A stretch of DNA of 64,000 nucleotides. Origin: Psococerastis gibbosa. Taxonomy: Eukaryota > Arthropoda > Insecta > Psocodea > Psocidae. The notes under the pieces were generated by a model. The model did no database searches and had not been told where the DNA came from. It was given only the letters and a program-made list of their open reading frames with translations. Below, one piece after another: positions 50,746 through 62,135 of the stretch. The DNA lies in assembly GCA_963971405.1 (NCBI GenBank), contig OZ020491.1:6442855-6506854 (forward strand), in the 5' to 3' direction. Each line of letters begins with the position of its first letter. Position 1 is the stretch's first letter. The position numbers were made by a program, and so were the translations under genes.

Positions 50746-51183
50746 TCGATGTGAGCTAAGACGTATTGATACGGTATTACGCGGAATCAATATCCGGGGA
50801 TTCCATTCCGAAAATCATCGATCGGAATCACTCGATTGGAAACGGATGTTCCTACGATAAGCCATTACAATTTGAAATCATTATTATTGTCATGCAAGTG
50901 CACATAAATCGATGCAAATACAATCCAAAACTACTCCTGGAACGCTGTTATGGGACGAAACCGGAAGTAGACATTGTATACGACTTTTCTGACCTCCGGA
51001 TGTGACACAAAGCGAGTTGTTATCGGCAGACGTAGAGACTCGTAAAAAACAAACACAATAACGCTTCCTCGTAACGACAGAGCAGGCTTTGTAGGTTGCA
51101 CCTACACAAAAAAAATGCAGTTCAAAACAGTCCTTTCTTGTTAAAAGTGAGCATTAAATTTTTGGCGCCAAAGTAACTATACT
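50746..51183. other. Unassigned
   Basis: Overlapping short plus-strand frames (to 51005) with no recognised family. CGATCGGAATCACTCGATTG at 50820 is not repeated elsewhere in the window. Confidence 0.35.
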
Positions 51184-51290
51184 TAAGAGGATATGCTAAG
51201 TAGAAAATAGACACTCCAAAATTAAATACGTTTCATTTTTATTTCAATAACTCAGCAAGTAATTAAAAATATATTATAATTTATATACCA
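51184..51290 (+). mobile_element. TTAA MITE, left-end fragment
   Basis: TTAAGAGGATATGCTAAGTA and TTTCAATAACTCAGCAAGTA match the left arm of 49956; the rest is missing. Confidence 0.6.
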
Positions 51291-51680
51291 GCTTGCCAAA
51301 GGCAAAAAACTCAGGCGGAAACAATACAAATAATGTCTGAAATCTATGGGATCGTTGGAATTGGACAAAGGACCTATGGCCCACTATAAATAGGCCAGGG
51401 GTCCATAAGAAGTCCTTAAAAAAAAGTACAACATCTATAAAGTCAGATTCAAATCATATTCTTCAACATGAACATTCGAAATATTTCTTCGATTGAATAG
51501 ATATTGGAGTGTGTCATAGGGATCCCAGCCATTTGCCCGCGGGCAAGAGTGGGTATTCTTAATGGTTAATAATAGAAAATGCATAAATACTAATATTCTT
51601 CACACTGCCATCTGCTCGATAAGCCAAAGCTTGAGTGTGAATATTAATGGTTTGAAAAATTAACTGTCAATATATTACCA
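51291..51680. other. Unassigned
   Basis: No gene. CCATTTGCCCGCGGGCAAGA at 51532 is a local palindrome. Confidence 0.35.
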
Positions 51681-52075
51681 ATCAGGCCGTGCCTCAGGAA
51701 GAGCTTCGTCTCCAGTCCAGGAGAGGTTTCCTTAGCAATGTCCCTCTGGAGCCTCCAGCCTGGTACCCTCTACGGCCGCCTCAAACGACAGGTACCTATC
51801 TCGACTGGCGGACATGGGCAACCCTAAACCAAATACGCTCTGGTGCGGCCCGTACGAAGACCAACAGGGCTAGATGGGGTCAGCTCGATGAAAATGACAC
51901 CCTCTGCGCATGCGGCCAGCGCCAAGATTTAGAACATCTGTTCCTGTGCAGCCTTTGCCCCCACCGCTGCACACCTGAAGACCTGTGGGAGGCCAATGTG
52001 GCGGCTATGAATTTCGCCCAGTTTTGGACGCGCTTGGACACGAAAAAGTAAGTAAGTAAGTAAGTAAAGTAAGTA
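51681..52075 (+). pseudogene. LINE ORF2 3' end with (TAAG)n tail
   Basis: 120-codon frame: DWRTWATLNQIRSGAARTKT, RARWGQLDENDTLCACGQRQ, DLEHLFLC, ANVAAMNFAQFWTR. The CxCG(x3)D(x2)H(x3)C knuckle is the same as at 4402. TAAGTAAGTAAGTAAG begins at the stop. The frame is open throughout, so this copy is relatively young, but it is 5'-truncated. Confidence 0.82.
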
Positions 52076-52079
52076 GTCA

Positions 52080-52320
52080 GACTAAGTGCTTGTCGAGCCC
52101 TGGTAATTTCCGAATTAATCGTGTGAATTTATTATGTTGTACAGATAGTTCAGGATCAGAAGGCCCGCCATATCAGCATATTCCCTTTCTCCCTGAGGTG
52201 AAGAAATCTGCCCTTAGGGTGCCTCAAGTTAAGAAACAGACTCACTCTAGGCTGACAGAGTGGCTTAAAGCAGAAATGACGAAAGCAGGTGTTGGAAAAC
52301 AAAACAAAACCTATAGGCTG
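52080..52320 (+). mobile_element. SINE C, degenerate 3' part
   Basis: GAGCCCTGGTAATTTCCGAA, TTAATCGTGTGAATTTATTA, GTGAAGAAATCTGCCC, GGGTGCCTCAAGTTAAGAAA and a CAAAACAAAAC tail. The 5' half is absent. Confidence 0.7.
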
Positions 52321-52510
52321 TACCTACTCCCTCAGCACATATTTGAGACTTTTTTTATTGCACCTCTGAAGGGCCACAAATAAGGTTTCTGAATAAGCAA
52401 AACCTAGCTAAGTTTTCTATGGTGGTTGGCAAAAGACACATGGTGATGTTTCATAGCATGTAAGCCGTGTTTAACCCGCATAGCTCATTATTCATAGTGT
52501 ATACGGGTAT

Positions 52511-52646
52511 GGCGGGGTTTCCACACACGTCAATGGTAAATATGGTTTTGACGTGGTAGCAGACATTTTTAGTATGTCTTTAATGTCTGCTAAAAACGTC
52601 AATTTCACATTTATCATTGACCATTGACGTATGTGGAAACCCCACC
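52511..52646. mobile_element. PIF/Harbinger-like MITE
   Basis: GGCGGGGTTTCCACACACGT and ACGTATGTGGAAACCCCACC are inverted; TAT on both sides. Interior TTGACGTGGTAGCAGACAT pairs with ATGTCTGCTAAAAACGTCAA. Confidence 0.9.
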
Positions 52647-52869
52647 TATAATATTGATCAATGATCATTCACATATCACACAGTTCACTACGAATATAAG
52701 TTTTTTTTAAGCTGATCTGAATAATTTCGAGCAAGCCAATACCATGTGAGACCAGATCCTCTCCAGCTTCACATAAATTACCAATAATGCCCCAAAAATA
52801 GGTGAGGTCGTTGACAGGGCAAGATTCAATCCTCCCAACAAGCAGGCCCAAAAAACCCTTCAAATTATA

Positions 52870-53062
52870 CCATCCTACATTTTGGCGACTTCGGTGGCAT
52901 GATGGTAGCGTGCTTGCACTTGATAGTGTCGGTGCATACCTTGCAATCGGGGACGTGTCGTAATTCGACACAAGGACCACACTAAGTGAGGCCATTGAAG
53001 AGGTTATCGGATACATTCATTAAATTGTCTGTATGTAGTAGTAGTAGTAGTAGTAGTAGTAA
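52870..53062 (+). mobile_element. SINE D with (GTA)n tail
   Basis: GCGACTTCGGTGGCATGATG, GTAGCGTGCTTGCACTTGAT, GGGACGTGTCGTAATTCGAC, CATTCATTAAATTGTCTGTA then GTAGTAGTAGTAG. This is the best full-length copy outside the Polinton border. Confidence 0.82.
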
Positions 53063-53139
53063 TAAAAATTTAGTAATTTAATATTTCGCAGTAGCACTTT
53101 TTTACTTTTTTGTTAAAGTATTAAAAAATAAGGACTTTT

Positions 53140-53335
53140 TATTGTATCTACTACTAAGCCAACCTAGCGGAGTTAGGCCTAAAAAGCCCTGTCTTACACT
53201 CAACTAGGAAGGCTCGGGACCGCCTGCTTTACATGCCCTCCGAAGCATGGCCAGAAAATGTAGCCAGTGTGGGACTCAAACCAACAACCTTTCGGGTGAA
53301 AGTCAGAGTTCGTACCACTACACTACATGTCCCGA
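53140..53335 (-). mobile_element. SINE A
   Basis: Full-length on the minus strand with head GGACATGTAGTGTAGTGGTA, CTTTCACCCGAAAGGTTG, GGTTTGAGTCCC and the usual body and end. Confidence 0.88.
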
Positions 53336-53423
53336 CCCCTTCAATTCAATATTTTTGACGTGACAACGTCTAATAAATCGAAGAGCGCCGGCTGGAATAT
53401 GGTGCATCTACGAAAAAATGTAA

Positions 53424-53478
53424 CACGGGTCGCTAACGCGGGTCAGTAACGCGGGTCAGTAACGCGGGTCAGTAACGC
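53424..53478 (+). repeat. 13-bp minisatellite
   Basis: GTAACGCGGGTCA-type units, about four: one variant with CGCTAACG, two perfect copies and a last with GCTGGTT. Confidence 0.9.
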
Positions 53479-53479
53479 T

Positions 53480-54345
53480 GGTTTAAAGCAATTTTTTGGG
53501 CAGATGTAGAAGCCCTATCTCAATTTAAAATGTCAATTTAAATGTCTTCATCTATTCTTCCTCTTTCAGGCCACGCTATATTTGTTGTGATAGGGCAAGG
53601 GGTTCGACTTTGGGAGTGTGAAACGTGAGGAGGTGCGCCCAAATCGGGCCCGAATTTGCCGAAATTAATCGAAAATAGGCCTTTTTCGGCCGCGTTTTTG
53701 GGGGTGTTAATATCAATTCGAAAACTTCAAACTACTTTAGTTCGTTTCCACCTTTCTTATTCTTTCCAGACATATATTCAATTTTACTATCCGTCTCTTC
53801 GTTCAGGGTCAAGTGAGTGTATAAGCCATCCGTGTTTCGGCGGAAAACAGGTTCAAAGGATACTTTTGAAACTACGTGCATAGTGTAAACAAAATTCCAC
53901 AGCCTGCAATTTTCAACCGAAATTAATTTTTAATGTCTCATTGGAAGCAGTATGAATTAAGGTTTCAAACGAGTATAGATACATAGTTTCAAAATCACCC
54001 CTTCACCCCTTAAACACGAGTGGAACACATAATGACGCATTTCCAGCAATCCCATTTGAATTGCATTGGCGGGTTTAAAGCAATTTTTGGGCTGATGTCG
54101 AAGGCCTATCTTAATTTCAATTGTACCCATGTCTTCGTCTATTCTTCTTCTTGCAGGCCATGCTATATTTGTGGTGATCAAGCAAGGGGTTTGGCTTTGG
54201 GGGTGTGAAACGTCAGGGGGTGCGCACGATTTTAAACAGAAATAGGCCTCTTTCGGCCACGTTATTCTATTTAAAAAATGCAAACTACGGTACTTAAGGG
54301 CTTTTCCACATTTCTTTCTCTTTCCAGCCATATATTATTTAAGTT
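53480..54345 (+). repeat. Diverged 590-bp direct repeat with splice-acceptor-like tracts
   Basis: Segment 53485-53800 recurs at 54070-54345. Shared: AAGCAATTTTTTGGGCAGAT, CTATTCTTCCTCTTTCAGGC / CTATTCTTCTTCTTGCAGGC, CAAGGGGTTCGACTTTGGGA, AATAGGCC..TTTCGGCC and TTCTTTCCAG. Each unit has two pyrimidine tracts ending in CAG. I see no conserved frame following them, so this may be a repeat or duplicated intron/exon debris. Confidence 0.6.
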
Positions 54346-55040
54346 AATTAATTAATTAAGTTTAAGATAATTTAGGCGCTGTCACGTAAAACTATCGTCC
54401 GTAAACCGACTTTACAACCGACTTAACAGCCAACCAATTTTTTTTTTTCCATCAAAAAAGTTCAATGTTTCCCTCTTTATTTACGTCCAATCGCCGTATC
54501 TGCAAGCCTGTACAAAATTGAAAGGTCTTGGCTGAAGGGTACATAGATTAAAACCACCGGAAAAAACTTTGGAACGCTTTCCTGATAAATTGGCATTTTG
54601 CAGTTAGAACAGTTGGCAAATTAAGGAGGTCTTTGCTAGTTGCTCCTAAGCAGTAGCATTATCGTTCAGACATGGCAAAAAGTGCCAAGGAATTTTAGTT
54701 GCACCTTGAAAATGCGTAATGAGACTCGTACATGAGTCAACAGGCTTGCCGCACTCAGCCATGGGGATCGCCCAACGTCCTCCCAATCTAAATTTAACTT
54801 CCTGAATAATTCGACATTTCAATTCCACGTGAACATTGCTGACCTTGGTGCAACTTCCCATAATGATTAGTCAACGTCCTTGAAATTTTTGAAAGACTAC
54901 ATGAGTCATGATTCATGATTCATTGGCACATTGCACAAATGCATTAAAACCTACGAGGCCTGTTACGCGCCCATATTTTCAAGAATTTTCCCTTTCGGTC
55001 TCCGAACACGGTTTCCAGATGTAATATAATAATAATGTAA
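54346..55040. other. Unassigned
   Basis: ORF 54646-54861 (minus) has no recognised family. No repeat borders. Confidence 0.35.
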
Positions 55041-55200
55041 TAAATGAAAAAGGTTAAATCGCATGCAAACAATTTAATGGATGTATCCGATTAACCTCTT
55101 CAAACGCCTCACTAAATTGTCACCTAATAGGTACTTGTGTCGAGTTACGACACGTCTCCGACCGCAAGGTGTGTAGATAACTCGCACAAGTACAAGCAGG
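55041..55200 (-). mobile_element. SINE D, 3' part and middle
   Basis: Minus strand: CTTGTACTTGTGCGAGTT, CGGAGACGTGTCGTAACTCG, ATCCATTAAATTGTTTGCAT. The first 25 bases of the head are gone. Confidence 0.7.
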
Positions 55201-55226
55201 TATGGGGAGTATGTGGAGACTCCAAT

Positions 55227-55366
55227 CAAGGGCCGATCCAGGAGAAAATTTAGGGGGGTTACTAGTTTTTTGTAAGTTTAGAAGGTAATTTGAACTGTAC
55301 TATGAATTTACTCATTTAGGGGGGTCATTACCCCCTGACCCCCCCCCCCCCCCGGATCCACCATTG
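55227..55366. mobile_element. hAT-like G-tract MITE
   Basis: CAAGGGCCGATCCAGG and CCGGATCCACCATTG are imperfect inverted ends. ACTCCAAT and ACTCAAAG flank it (6 of 8). The interior AATTTACTCATTTAGGGGGG is shared with 3944-4138. Confidence 0.72.
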
Positions 55367-55840
55367 ACTCAAAGACAAATATAATATTTAAAACATTTCA
55401 CATGGGGTGGCGGAAGTAATAAGTAGTTATGTCAGTGGGGACACCGTCTGTGATAGACAATGGGGGGAGGGGCTCCCCTGGAGGTGCAGACATTTTAGAA
55501 GGAAAATTTAGGGTTGAGATAACCTTTTTTTAATTTTTTTCTACGCTTTAGTATACCATAATTTGTAAGTATAGTTATTTTCAGAAAGCCACTCACCTCT
55601 GCTTCGAGGTTTTCTTCTTCTTTAAATGCCTACCATTTATTTCCTTTGTATGTACTATAAATTGTACTACTTATGGCCTAGTATTTATTTAAGAGTAAAA
55701 TTAGAAAGTGATTATTTTTTTTTAGTAAATCTCCCCATTTTTAATCCTGGCTATGGGCCTGCCTCTGAGTTCTGTACTTCGGCGACCCCATCGTTGACAA
55801 TTTTGCACGAAAGAATATACAGTATATGACTGTGAGTCAT
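55367..55840. other. No gene
   Basis: GGGGGGAGGGGCTCCCCTGG at 55463 is MITE-like. CTTCTTCTTTAAATGCC at 55614 resembles the LINE tail at 46384. Confidence 0.4.
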
Positions 55841-56128
55841 GTTGGATGTTGTTTTTAAATAGGTGAAAAATGAAGTTAAGAAAGATAATGGTGTTATATG
55901 ACTCATGATTGTTTAACTTAGGAATGATAACAAATGATCTCATGCTCATGTTCTTATCATGATTTCAGCAGCTAGCGAGAAATATGCTGACTCATGGGCA
56001 AACATCGCTGTTGCCAACTATTGTACATCTACTTACCTATAATAATGACTCAGATCCCTAACCATGAGACGGTAAATATTCGGAATGTGGAATTGGACGG
56101 ATAATGCAGAGTCTACAACCATGATTCA
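55841..56128 (-). repeat. Dispersed repeat G, minus copy
   Basis: Inverse of 49400-49700: GATAACAAATGATCTCATGC, AGAAATATGCTGACTCATGG, GTAAATATTCGGAATGTGGA. The pair lies 6.4 kb apart in opposite orientation. Confidence 0.6.
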
Positions 56129-56748
56129 GATTAGAATAAGAGTAGTAGGACCATAGGTTGATACAGGGGGGCAGGTGGGGTAGCTAGCCCCCCCAATTTA
56201 ATAAATTAACTGTCAGTTAATTTATTACACTCTAATTTAATCGATATGTTTCTTCTATTTTGAGTTAGGCTTTAAGGAACACCTACAGAGGACCGACATG
56301 AGCATGAGTAGTGGACAACTTCTTCCGTAAAAATTACTTAATGATTTGTATATGATTTCTACATGAAATTTAATTTTAATTAGCGCAAAAGTCCAAAGTT
56401 GCCGGCATGAGAGGGTGCCTCAATCAGCATAGGCGCCGAATGAAGTAGAAAAGAGAAAAAAAAAATGAATGGAATCCCGCAGGTTGCTCGAGAGGCCGCT
56501 TGCCCCCTGGGTTCGCTAGGGGAATTTCAAAGAAGACTTGACTGGACCCTGAAATGTGGTCACCCAGCCTGTAACGTCATTCCCCCCCCCCCCACCCCCT
56601 AGCGCCATGCCACGTGAGTATGGACCCCACAATGCTCCCACTTATATTTAGCCCCCGCAGCTACTGGTTTTGAGCATTGCACTGTACCGGTGTGAAACAT
56701 GGTGTATAAGTGAGAAACAACTCAAAAAACTCGAAACGCATGTCAAGA
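56129..56748. other. No gene; G/C-tract debris
   Basis: 56160-56240 is related to 5370-5460 (AGCTAGCCCCCCCAATTTAA). A C-run at 56581. At 56675-56748 a frame reads IALYRCETWCISEKQLKKLE, which is the RT-associated LINE motif (alLYG.E.W.....L..LE) leading into the SINE A at 56749. Confidence 0.45.
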
Positions 56749-56950
56749 CATGTAGAGTAGTGGTTCAGACTCCAACTTTCACCGGAAAGGGGTTGCTGGT
56801 TCGAGTCCCACACTTGCTACCTTTTCTGCTGGCCATGCTTCGGAGGGCATGTGAAGCGGGCGGTCCCGAGTCTTCCTAGTTGAGTGTAAGAGAGGGCTTT
56901 ATAGCTATAATTCCGCTAGGTTGGATTAGTAATGGAACAAAAAAGTCAAT
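56749..56950 (+). mobile_element. SINE A inside a LINE RT fragment
   Basis: GACATGTAGAGTAGTGGTTC, CACCGGAAAGGGGTTGCTGG, GGTTCGAGTCCCACAC and full body. It separates a LINE segment ending LKKLETH (56740) from one starting EMWCYRRML (56978), which are adjacent in LINE RTs. So the SINE probably inserted into the LINE. Confidence 0.85.
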
Positions 56951-56969
56951 GTTTCTTTTTATTTTTTTA

Positions 56970-57240
56970 AACATTTGAGATGTGGTGCTATCGTCGCATG
57001 CTACTGATACCTTGACAAGCCCATGTTACAAATGAGGAGGTTCTAACCAGAATAAGCGAAACTCTGGTTGCATCGATAAGTTCAAGAAGAGCTCACTGGA
57101 TTGGACATTTGCTTCGACACGAGAACTTCGTAAGCTGCATCATAACAGGAACCATAGAAAGCGTCAACCGAACTGGGCGCCCGAGAAAAGAGTATCTACA
57201 GCAAGTGATGGAGGATGTAGCCGATGCCCTATAGGGGCCA
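56970..57240 (+). pseudogene. LINE RT C-terminus (RTE-like)
   Basis: Plus frame: EMWCYRRML, then a stop, HVTNEEVLTRISETLVASIS, SRRAHWIGHLLRHENFVSCI and TGTIESVNRTGRPRKEYLQQ. Same family layout as 10977 (minus). Stops and the SINE A at 56749 make it dead. Confidence 0.8.
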
Positions 57241-57505
57241 ATGCCAATGCGTACGTGGAGCTGAAGAGGACGTGCCAGGATCGAGGGGAGTGGAGGCATC
57301 GATGCCACATGTTGCTGCCAACCAGCCAGCCGGCTGTAACTTGAAGGAGAGAAGCTACTGGCAGACAGCCTTACCTTTATGAGCACATCTAGGCCCTCGT
57401 CGACCCCATTAATCTTCTTTTATGTTTTATGTTCACAGTTTTCTTTTACAGCTACATTCAAACCTACTGACGGGCGAACTTACGTACAAGGCTAACTCTG
57501 ACACC

Positions 57506-58036
57506 CAGTGGCGGAGCCAGAAATTATAACGCGGGGGGGGGGGGCATGAGAGGGCATGACTTCTATCTGGGGGGGGGGGGGGGGGCAATGAAATAACAAA
57601 ACATTTTTCGCTGGGAGTAGGTATAATGAAAGTAGTAGTAGTAGTGGTATGGTTGGACACAGTCTCAGCCCACGGTGTGGGCCCAGAGGACAGGGATTAT
57701 AGTGGATTCCGAACCACTTGGGGAACACAGTGAAGTCACACGATTAGTTCGGAGGTGACCAGGACAAGTCCTCCCATGTTTCCCTACTGGCACTGTGCAC
57801 ACTACCAAGTTATTTGCATCTTTGAACCTGCTCTGGTCCGCTGGATTCAACTTGGTAAAGCGGCCGGCTAATGAAAGTAAGTAACTTGTGACCAGTTTTA
57901 ATTCTGACGGTTTCGAATTACAAAAATTCTGCTACATAGCATGTAAAATATCTCAAAAGTGGGCGGGCCCAGGGGGGGCCGGAGAAAGTTTCAACGGGGC
58001 CAGGCCCGTCCGGGCACCCCCGTAGCGCCGCCACTG
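57506..58036. mobile_element. hAT-like G-tract MITE carrying SINE C
   Basis: CAGTGGCGGAGCCAG and AGCGCCGCCACTG are inverted ends. Left flank CTGACACC; GTGACACC lies 2 bp beyond the right end (7 of 8). Two long G-runs. Confidence 0.7.
57635..57868 (-). mobile_element. SINE C with 11-bp target duplication
   Basis: TAATGAAAGTA flanks it at 57624-57634 and 57869-57879. Minus strand: AGCCGGCCGCTTTACCAAGT, AACTTGGTAGTGTGCACAGT, GTGGTTCGGAATCCACTATA, tail ACCACTACTACTAC. Confidence 0.92.
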
Positions 58037-58445
58037 CAGTGACACCCCCCCCCCCCCCCCACCAAATACGGCATACTGCGCCTTTCCTAGATGCCGTACT
58101 GCTGCGTTTCCATCCTGTCCCATAATTTCACCTTATCCGCTTTCCTCCCAACACCATCCTCCCTAAGTAACGAACGTTTTTATTCCAGCATCTACAGGAC
58201 TTCCCCTGATGTGGGGTTTAGTTCGGCTCGGCTGAGCGGCCTCAAGAGAGGTAGAACGCTCAGTTAATCCCACACTACCTGGATGCTACCCCGAATCACA
58301 CATATAAATATCCATGGCAGTGATGAAAGGGGGCAAGTAAAGGCACAGGTGCTTGATTTGCGAGTTTTCCACTTCCGCAGAAAAAAAACAACTCGGTGTT
58401 CCGCTTAAGCAAGTTTTCGAATAAACAAAGTGCTCCAAGTGGCAT
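58037..58445. other. Unassigned
   Basis: C-run at 58045, otherwise no recognisable feature. Confidence 0.35.
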
Positions 58446-58500
58446 CCTATCGTGGTCGGGTCGTACATGCACGCTACCGCCATGGCATCGAAGTCATACA
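58446..58500 (-). mobile_element. SINE D head fragment
   Basis: Minus strand: TATGACTTCGATGCCATGGC then GGTAGCGTGCATGTACG. The body is missing. Confidence 0.6.
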
Positions 58501-59036
58501 TTTTCTACTGACAATAATTAAATGTACAATATACTTTATACTGTAGATTAGTGCTGCTATAGCCTATACGACTAGTATATGTAATACCGTTTGGAAGCTT
58601 ACGGTTAAATTCTATTACGGTATCGCAGGGCACGGAGTGACGCAATGTACAGTACCACTGCGTCACAATCCGGAAGTATTGAGGCCTGTGACCCCGGCTA
58701 TGGGCCAGGTACCGCGGCAGCTCTCAAGCACATTGTCTAATATCCGTTCTTCTTCGCACGAATGCTGTCGGTGCAGGGGGGGGGGGGGGTATTTGGTAGT
58801 TGACAGTTGACTTGCCAGTAGCGCTATGGACGCCAAGGGGCGGGAACTGAGTATAAAACTTTCGAAACGATAAAGAAGTCATTGAATAAATAAAAAATTG
58901 AATGAAAAAATAAAAGACTCTTTGTTCTATTAATAAACCAACCTAGTGGGTCCTTGCGAGAGTTTCCTCAGTGACTTTATGGAACTTGGAGAAGTGAGAA
59001 CGCAATGATTCACAGTACAATAATTGTACTAGAAAC
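58501..59036. other. No gene; SINE A 3' stub at 58917
   Basis: 58917-58950 is the last 35 bases of SINE A on the minus strand (CTAGGTTGGTTTATTAATAG). A G-run at 58776. Otherwise unassigned. Confidence 0.45.
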
Positions 59037-59327
59037 CAGAGGCGTAAAGTTGTAGAATGATGGCGGGGGCAAAACTAAGTAGACCTTATGACGTCATAAG
59101 GCAGTATAAGGAAAAATTGAAAATATGAGAGCAAAATAGTAGGGTTTTACGCATTTTAATAGTTGTAAATTATAGCTGTAGATTTTACAAAGCTAAAAAA
59201 GGAATGCTTACGTTCATATTGCTGCAAAGGGGACCATGAACCACGTCTTACATTGCTCGCGGCTGGACTTTGGGGGGGGGGGAGGCTAGTTGGACCATGC
59301 CCCCCCCCCCCCAACTTTACGCCCCTG
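59037..59327. mobile_element. hAT-like G-tract MITE
   Basis: CAGAGGCGTAAAGTTG and CAACTTTACGCCCCTG are the ends. CTAGAAAC (59029-59036) and CTGGAAAC (59328-59335) are 8-bp flanks with one mismatch. Confidence 0.87.
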
Positions 59328-61987
59328 CTGGAAACGCATTACCGTATTTCGTCATTATTACGAATTACACGGTAATACGTTTCTATCATCAGATAAAGAA
59401 GCACATGAAAAAAAACGTCAGCAGAGCAGCATACACTGAGAAAAATCGCCTTAAAACACACGTTAGATTTTATGATGTTTTCATTGAGTATTTCTGTGAT
59501 TCACCGTGATATTCGGTGGTACGTCGTGATACTATAAGACTCAATAAGTATCAAGGTGATAATCGAGGCGTAACGGGGTGAAAACGACATGTGATAAAGT
59601 GACTATTTAGTCACCTAGGATCTAAACGTATGTCTATAAATATGCATCATGGTTCATGGTGACTACAGGATCTCCCTAGGTGACAAGCATGGCTCGGCAA
59701 GGTGTAATTTCCCTTTGATCCATGACGATAGTATATTCACTTGAAACAGCATGAATACAAGTACAAGATGATGTTTCCATCATGCGTTATAGTGGTTATT
59801 TATTCGCCATGTAACTTCTTGTCTTGAACGTTTAGGAACACATTGCTAAACGTCTTGTATTGCTTCGAGTTAGCGTTTTATTACTAAACGTTGAATTATT
59901 TTCCCCAATCACAGCAATACAAAACGAGTACATCATGTTTGTGTTGTTTACGTCCAATTGCTCACTGACTTTGTGGGAAATTTTAGCGTTCTGCAACTTG
60001 GTGTGGTCGTCAGGCTGTTACTGAGTGAATAATTTGGAAAAGTTACGTCACAGTCGCATTACTAGCTATTCATTCGACATGTTCCAAGGTGTTAGAGAAG
60101 AAAAATGACGTCACATGGGTATTAGTTAGGCTTCCACCAACAGCATTGCACGGCTGGTCAATGCTGAAAGTAACATTTTACCATGAATGCTGGCGTGGCA
60201 TATTATATATTATATATTGGATCATACATTGATAGAATTCCAGATTTGACAGGAACGCCTTCAGTCAATATCCTAGTATGTCCTCCAATGACCTCAAGTA
60301 CCCGATTACAACAACTTTATTGGGTTACCCGCGACTTAGTGAGACAACTTAAGAGGTTAATCGTATACATTCATCCAAGATGATTGTATATCCGTAAAAA
60401 ATAATCATAATAATAATAATATATAATTCCGTGTTTATACATGTTCAAATTATAATCCACAAAGCAATAATAATGTAATAAATCAACAAAATCCGAAATC
60501 AGGTTATGCTATATCTGTACACGTTCACAGATATCTTATACACTGAGTAACAGGGTAGTCGCCCAGAATCATGCTGGTACGTTCTGCGTCACGAGGCTTT
60601 CACCAAGTTTAAGTAGATTCACAGTATGCAACTCAATGCTTTCGTTATGGCGGCAATAAAATAACGCCAATTTTAAATTGCCAAACATTTATTTCAATTT
60701 TTTTCTGCTTAAATATGAAATGTTAAACGATGAGCCAAGGGTCAATAAAACAGAAAACAGTAAAAGAATCAAATTTCAGCAATTTCAACTTCATATTTTG
60801 TCGCTATGTATTTTTCAGACCCTTCATATATCAGCGTATAAATAGGCGTAATATAACTTTCATCTCATAAACGATGCCCGGGTTATTACCGTAGGTAACT
60901 CCGACGAATGTTGCCCCACATGACTGAATAACGTGAAATTTGGTTGAATTCTCCATTTCCATTGAATAAGTATTCAGAATATTAACGAATTTAGAGTAAA
61001 AATGGGGAGGGGGATCTAGACGAGACCCATCCCTAAATTAATAAAGTAAAATAAGTCATGGACGTCTACGGTTCATGGGCTTGCCACTAACTAATTATTG
61101 TAATGCAATTTATTGTTTTTTTTAAGACCAATAACTGTCTGGGATACCCCTATATTGGTGGCAGGGTTGTAGTACTATACGGCAGTGGTCAGGCCGCCAT
61201 GGGACCGTTGTTTTAGCGTGTATTTTCATATATTAATGGTTTGAGTAATGGTCAAACCATATTTGATGATGGTATTTGCTAGTAGGCATCTCCCTTGTCA
61301 TCGAGCAATTGTCCTAGCTCCCCGTAAAGAACGGGTTCTGGTGTGTAAAAGTTTCGAAATCGTAATGAGTACTCAACGACACGGGCCAATAATGTTTTAG
61401 TGAAATGCAAGGCATTTTAAACTTCAAAACTTAATGAGAGCTCCAAATTTGGCCTGTATCGCTGGAATGGAGTGGCGTCTAAATCACACATAATAATGTA
61501 ATATCTCTTAGTGCTCAGTGATTATCGTTGTACTGCATGTATTACGCGTACATGTCTCAGTAACTCGATGCTGAATTAAAATCGCCATGAACCATAACGC
61601 AAAAATGAATGAAAACCGTTAGAAGCCAATTTAGCACCTTATTTACGATGTTTTCACTTAAAATAAGACGCTGGAACGTTCTAGAATGTTCTCGACGTTT
61701 CAATCCACCAATTGGAGTGTCTGTTACAAACAAATTATGTATCCGCGATCCTGATTGGTCGCCGTCAATTTCATAACATCAGCGGCATCAGCTCAGCTCA
61801 TGCCGATGTCATTTGCAGTGGATGGCATTAGCGTTCGAGTCAACATTAGTGTTTTTATTTAATTTAATAATTTCAACATGGAAATGTGGTTGTGTTCTTG
61901 TGCGTTTGATTTACGATAGGTATCTTCTTTTGCCTCTCCAACCGACATTGCTAATTATGTAGTGCAATACAGTAGTATAATCTGAAA

Positions 61988-62135
61988 GCGTGCTTCCAAA
62001 CGTTTCGTCAAAATTATCAAAAAATTATCAGTGGAACTTGACTAGACTTGTAAGATACCGTACCAACTTAGGCGTATCCTACGCAGTGCCACTGTCCCTC
62101 TGATGATGTCGACCTTAGATATTGACGAAACGCTT
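61988..62135. repeat. Local inverted repeat with GACGAAACG motif
   Basis: CCAAACGTTTCGTCAA (61995) and TTGACGAAACGCTTG (62119) pair across 110 bp. CTGATGATG...GACGAAACG is a common layout of CR1/L2-like LINE 3' ends, so this may be a LINE tail remnant. Confidence 0.45.
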
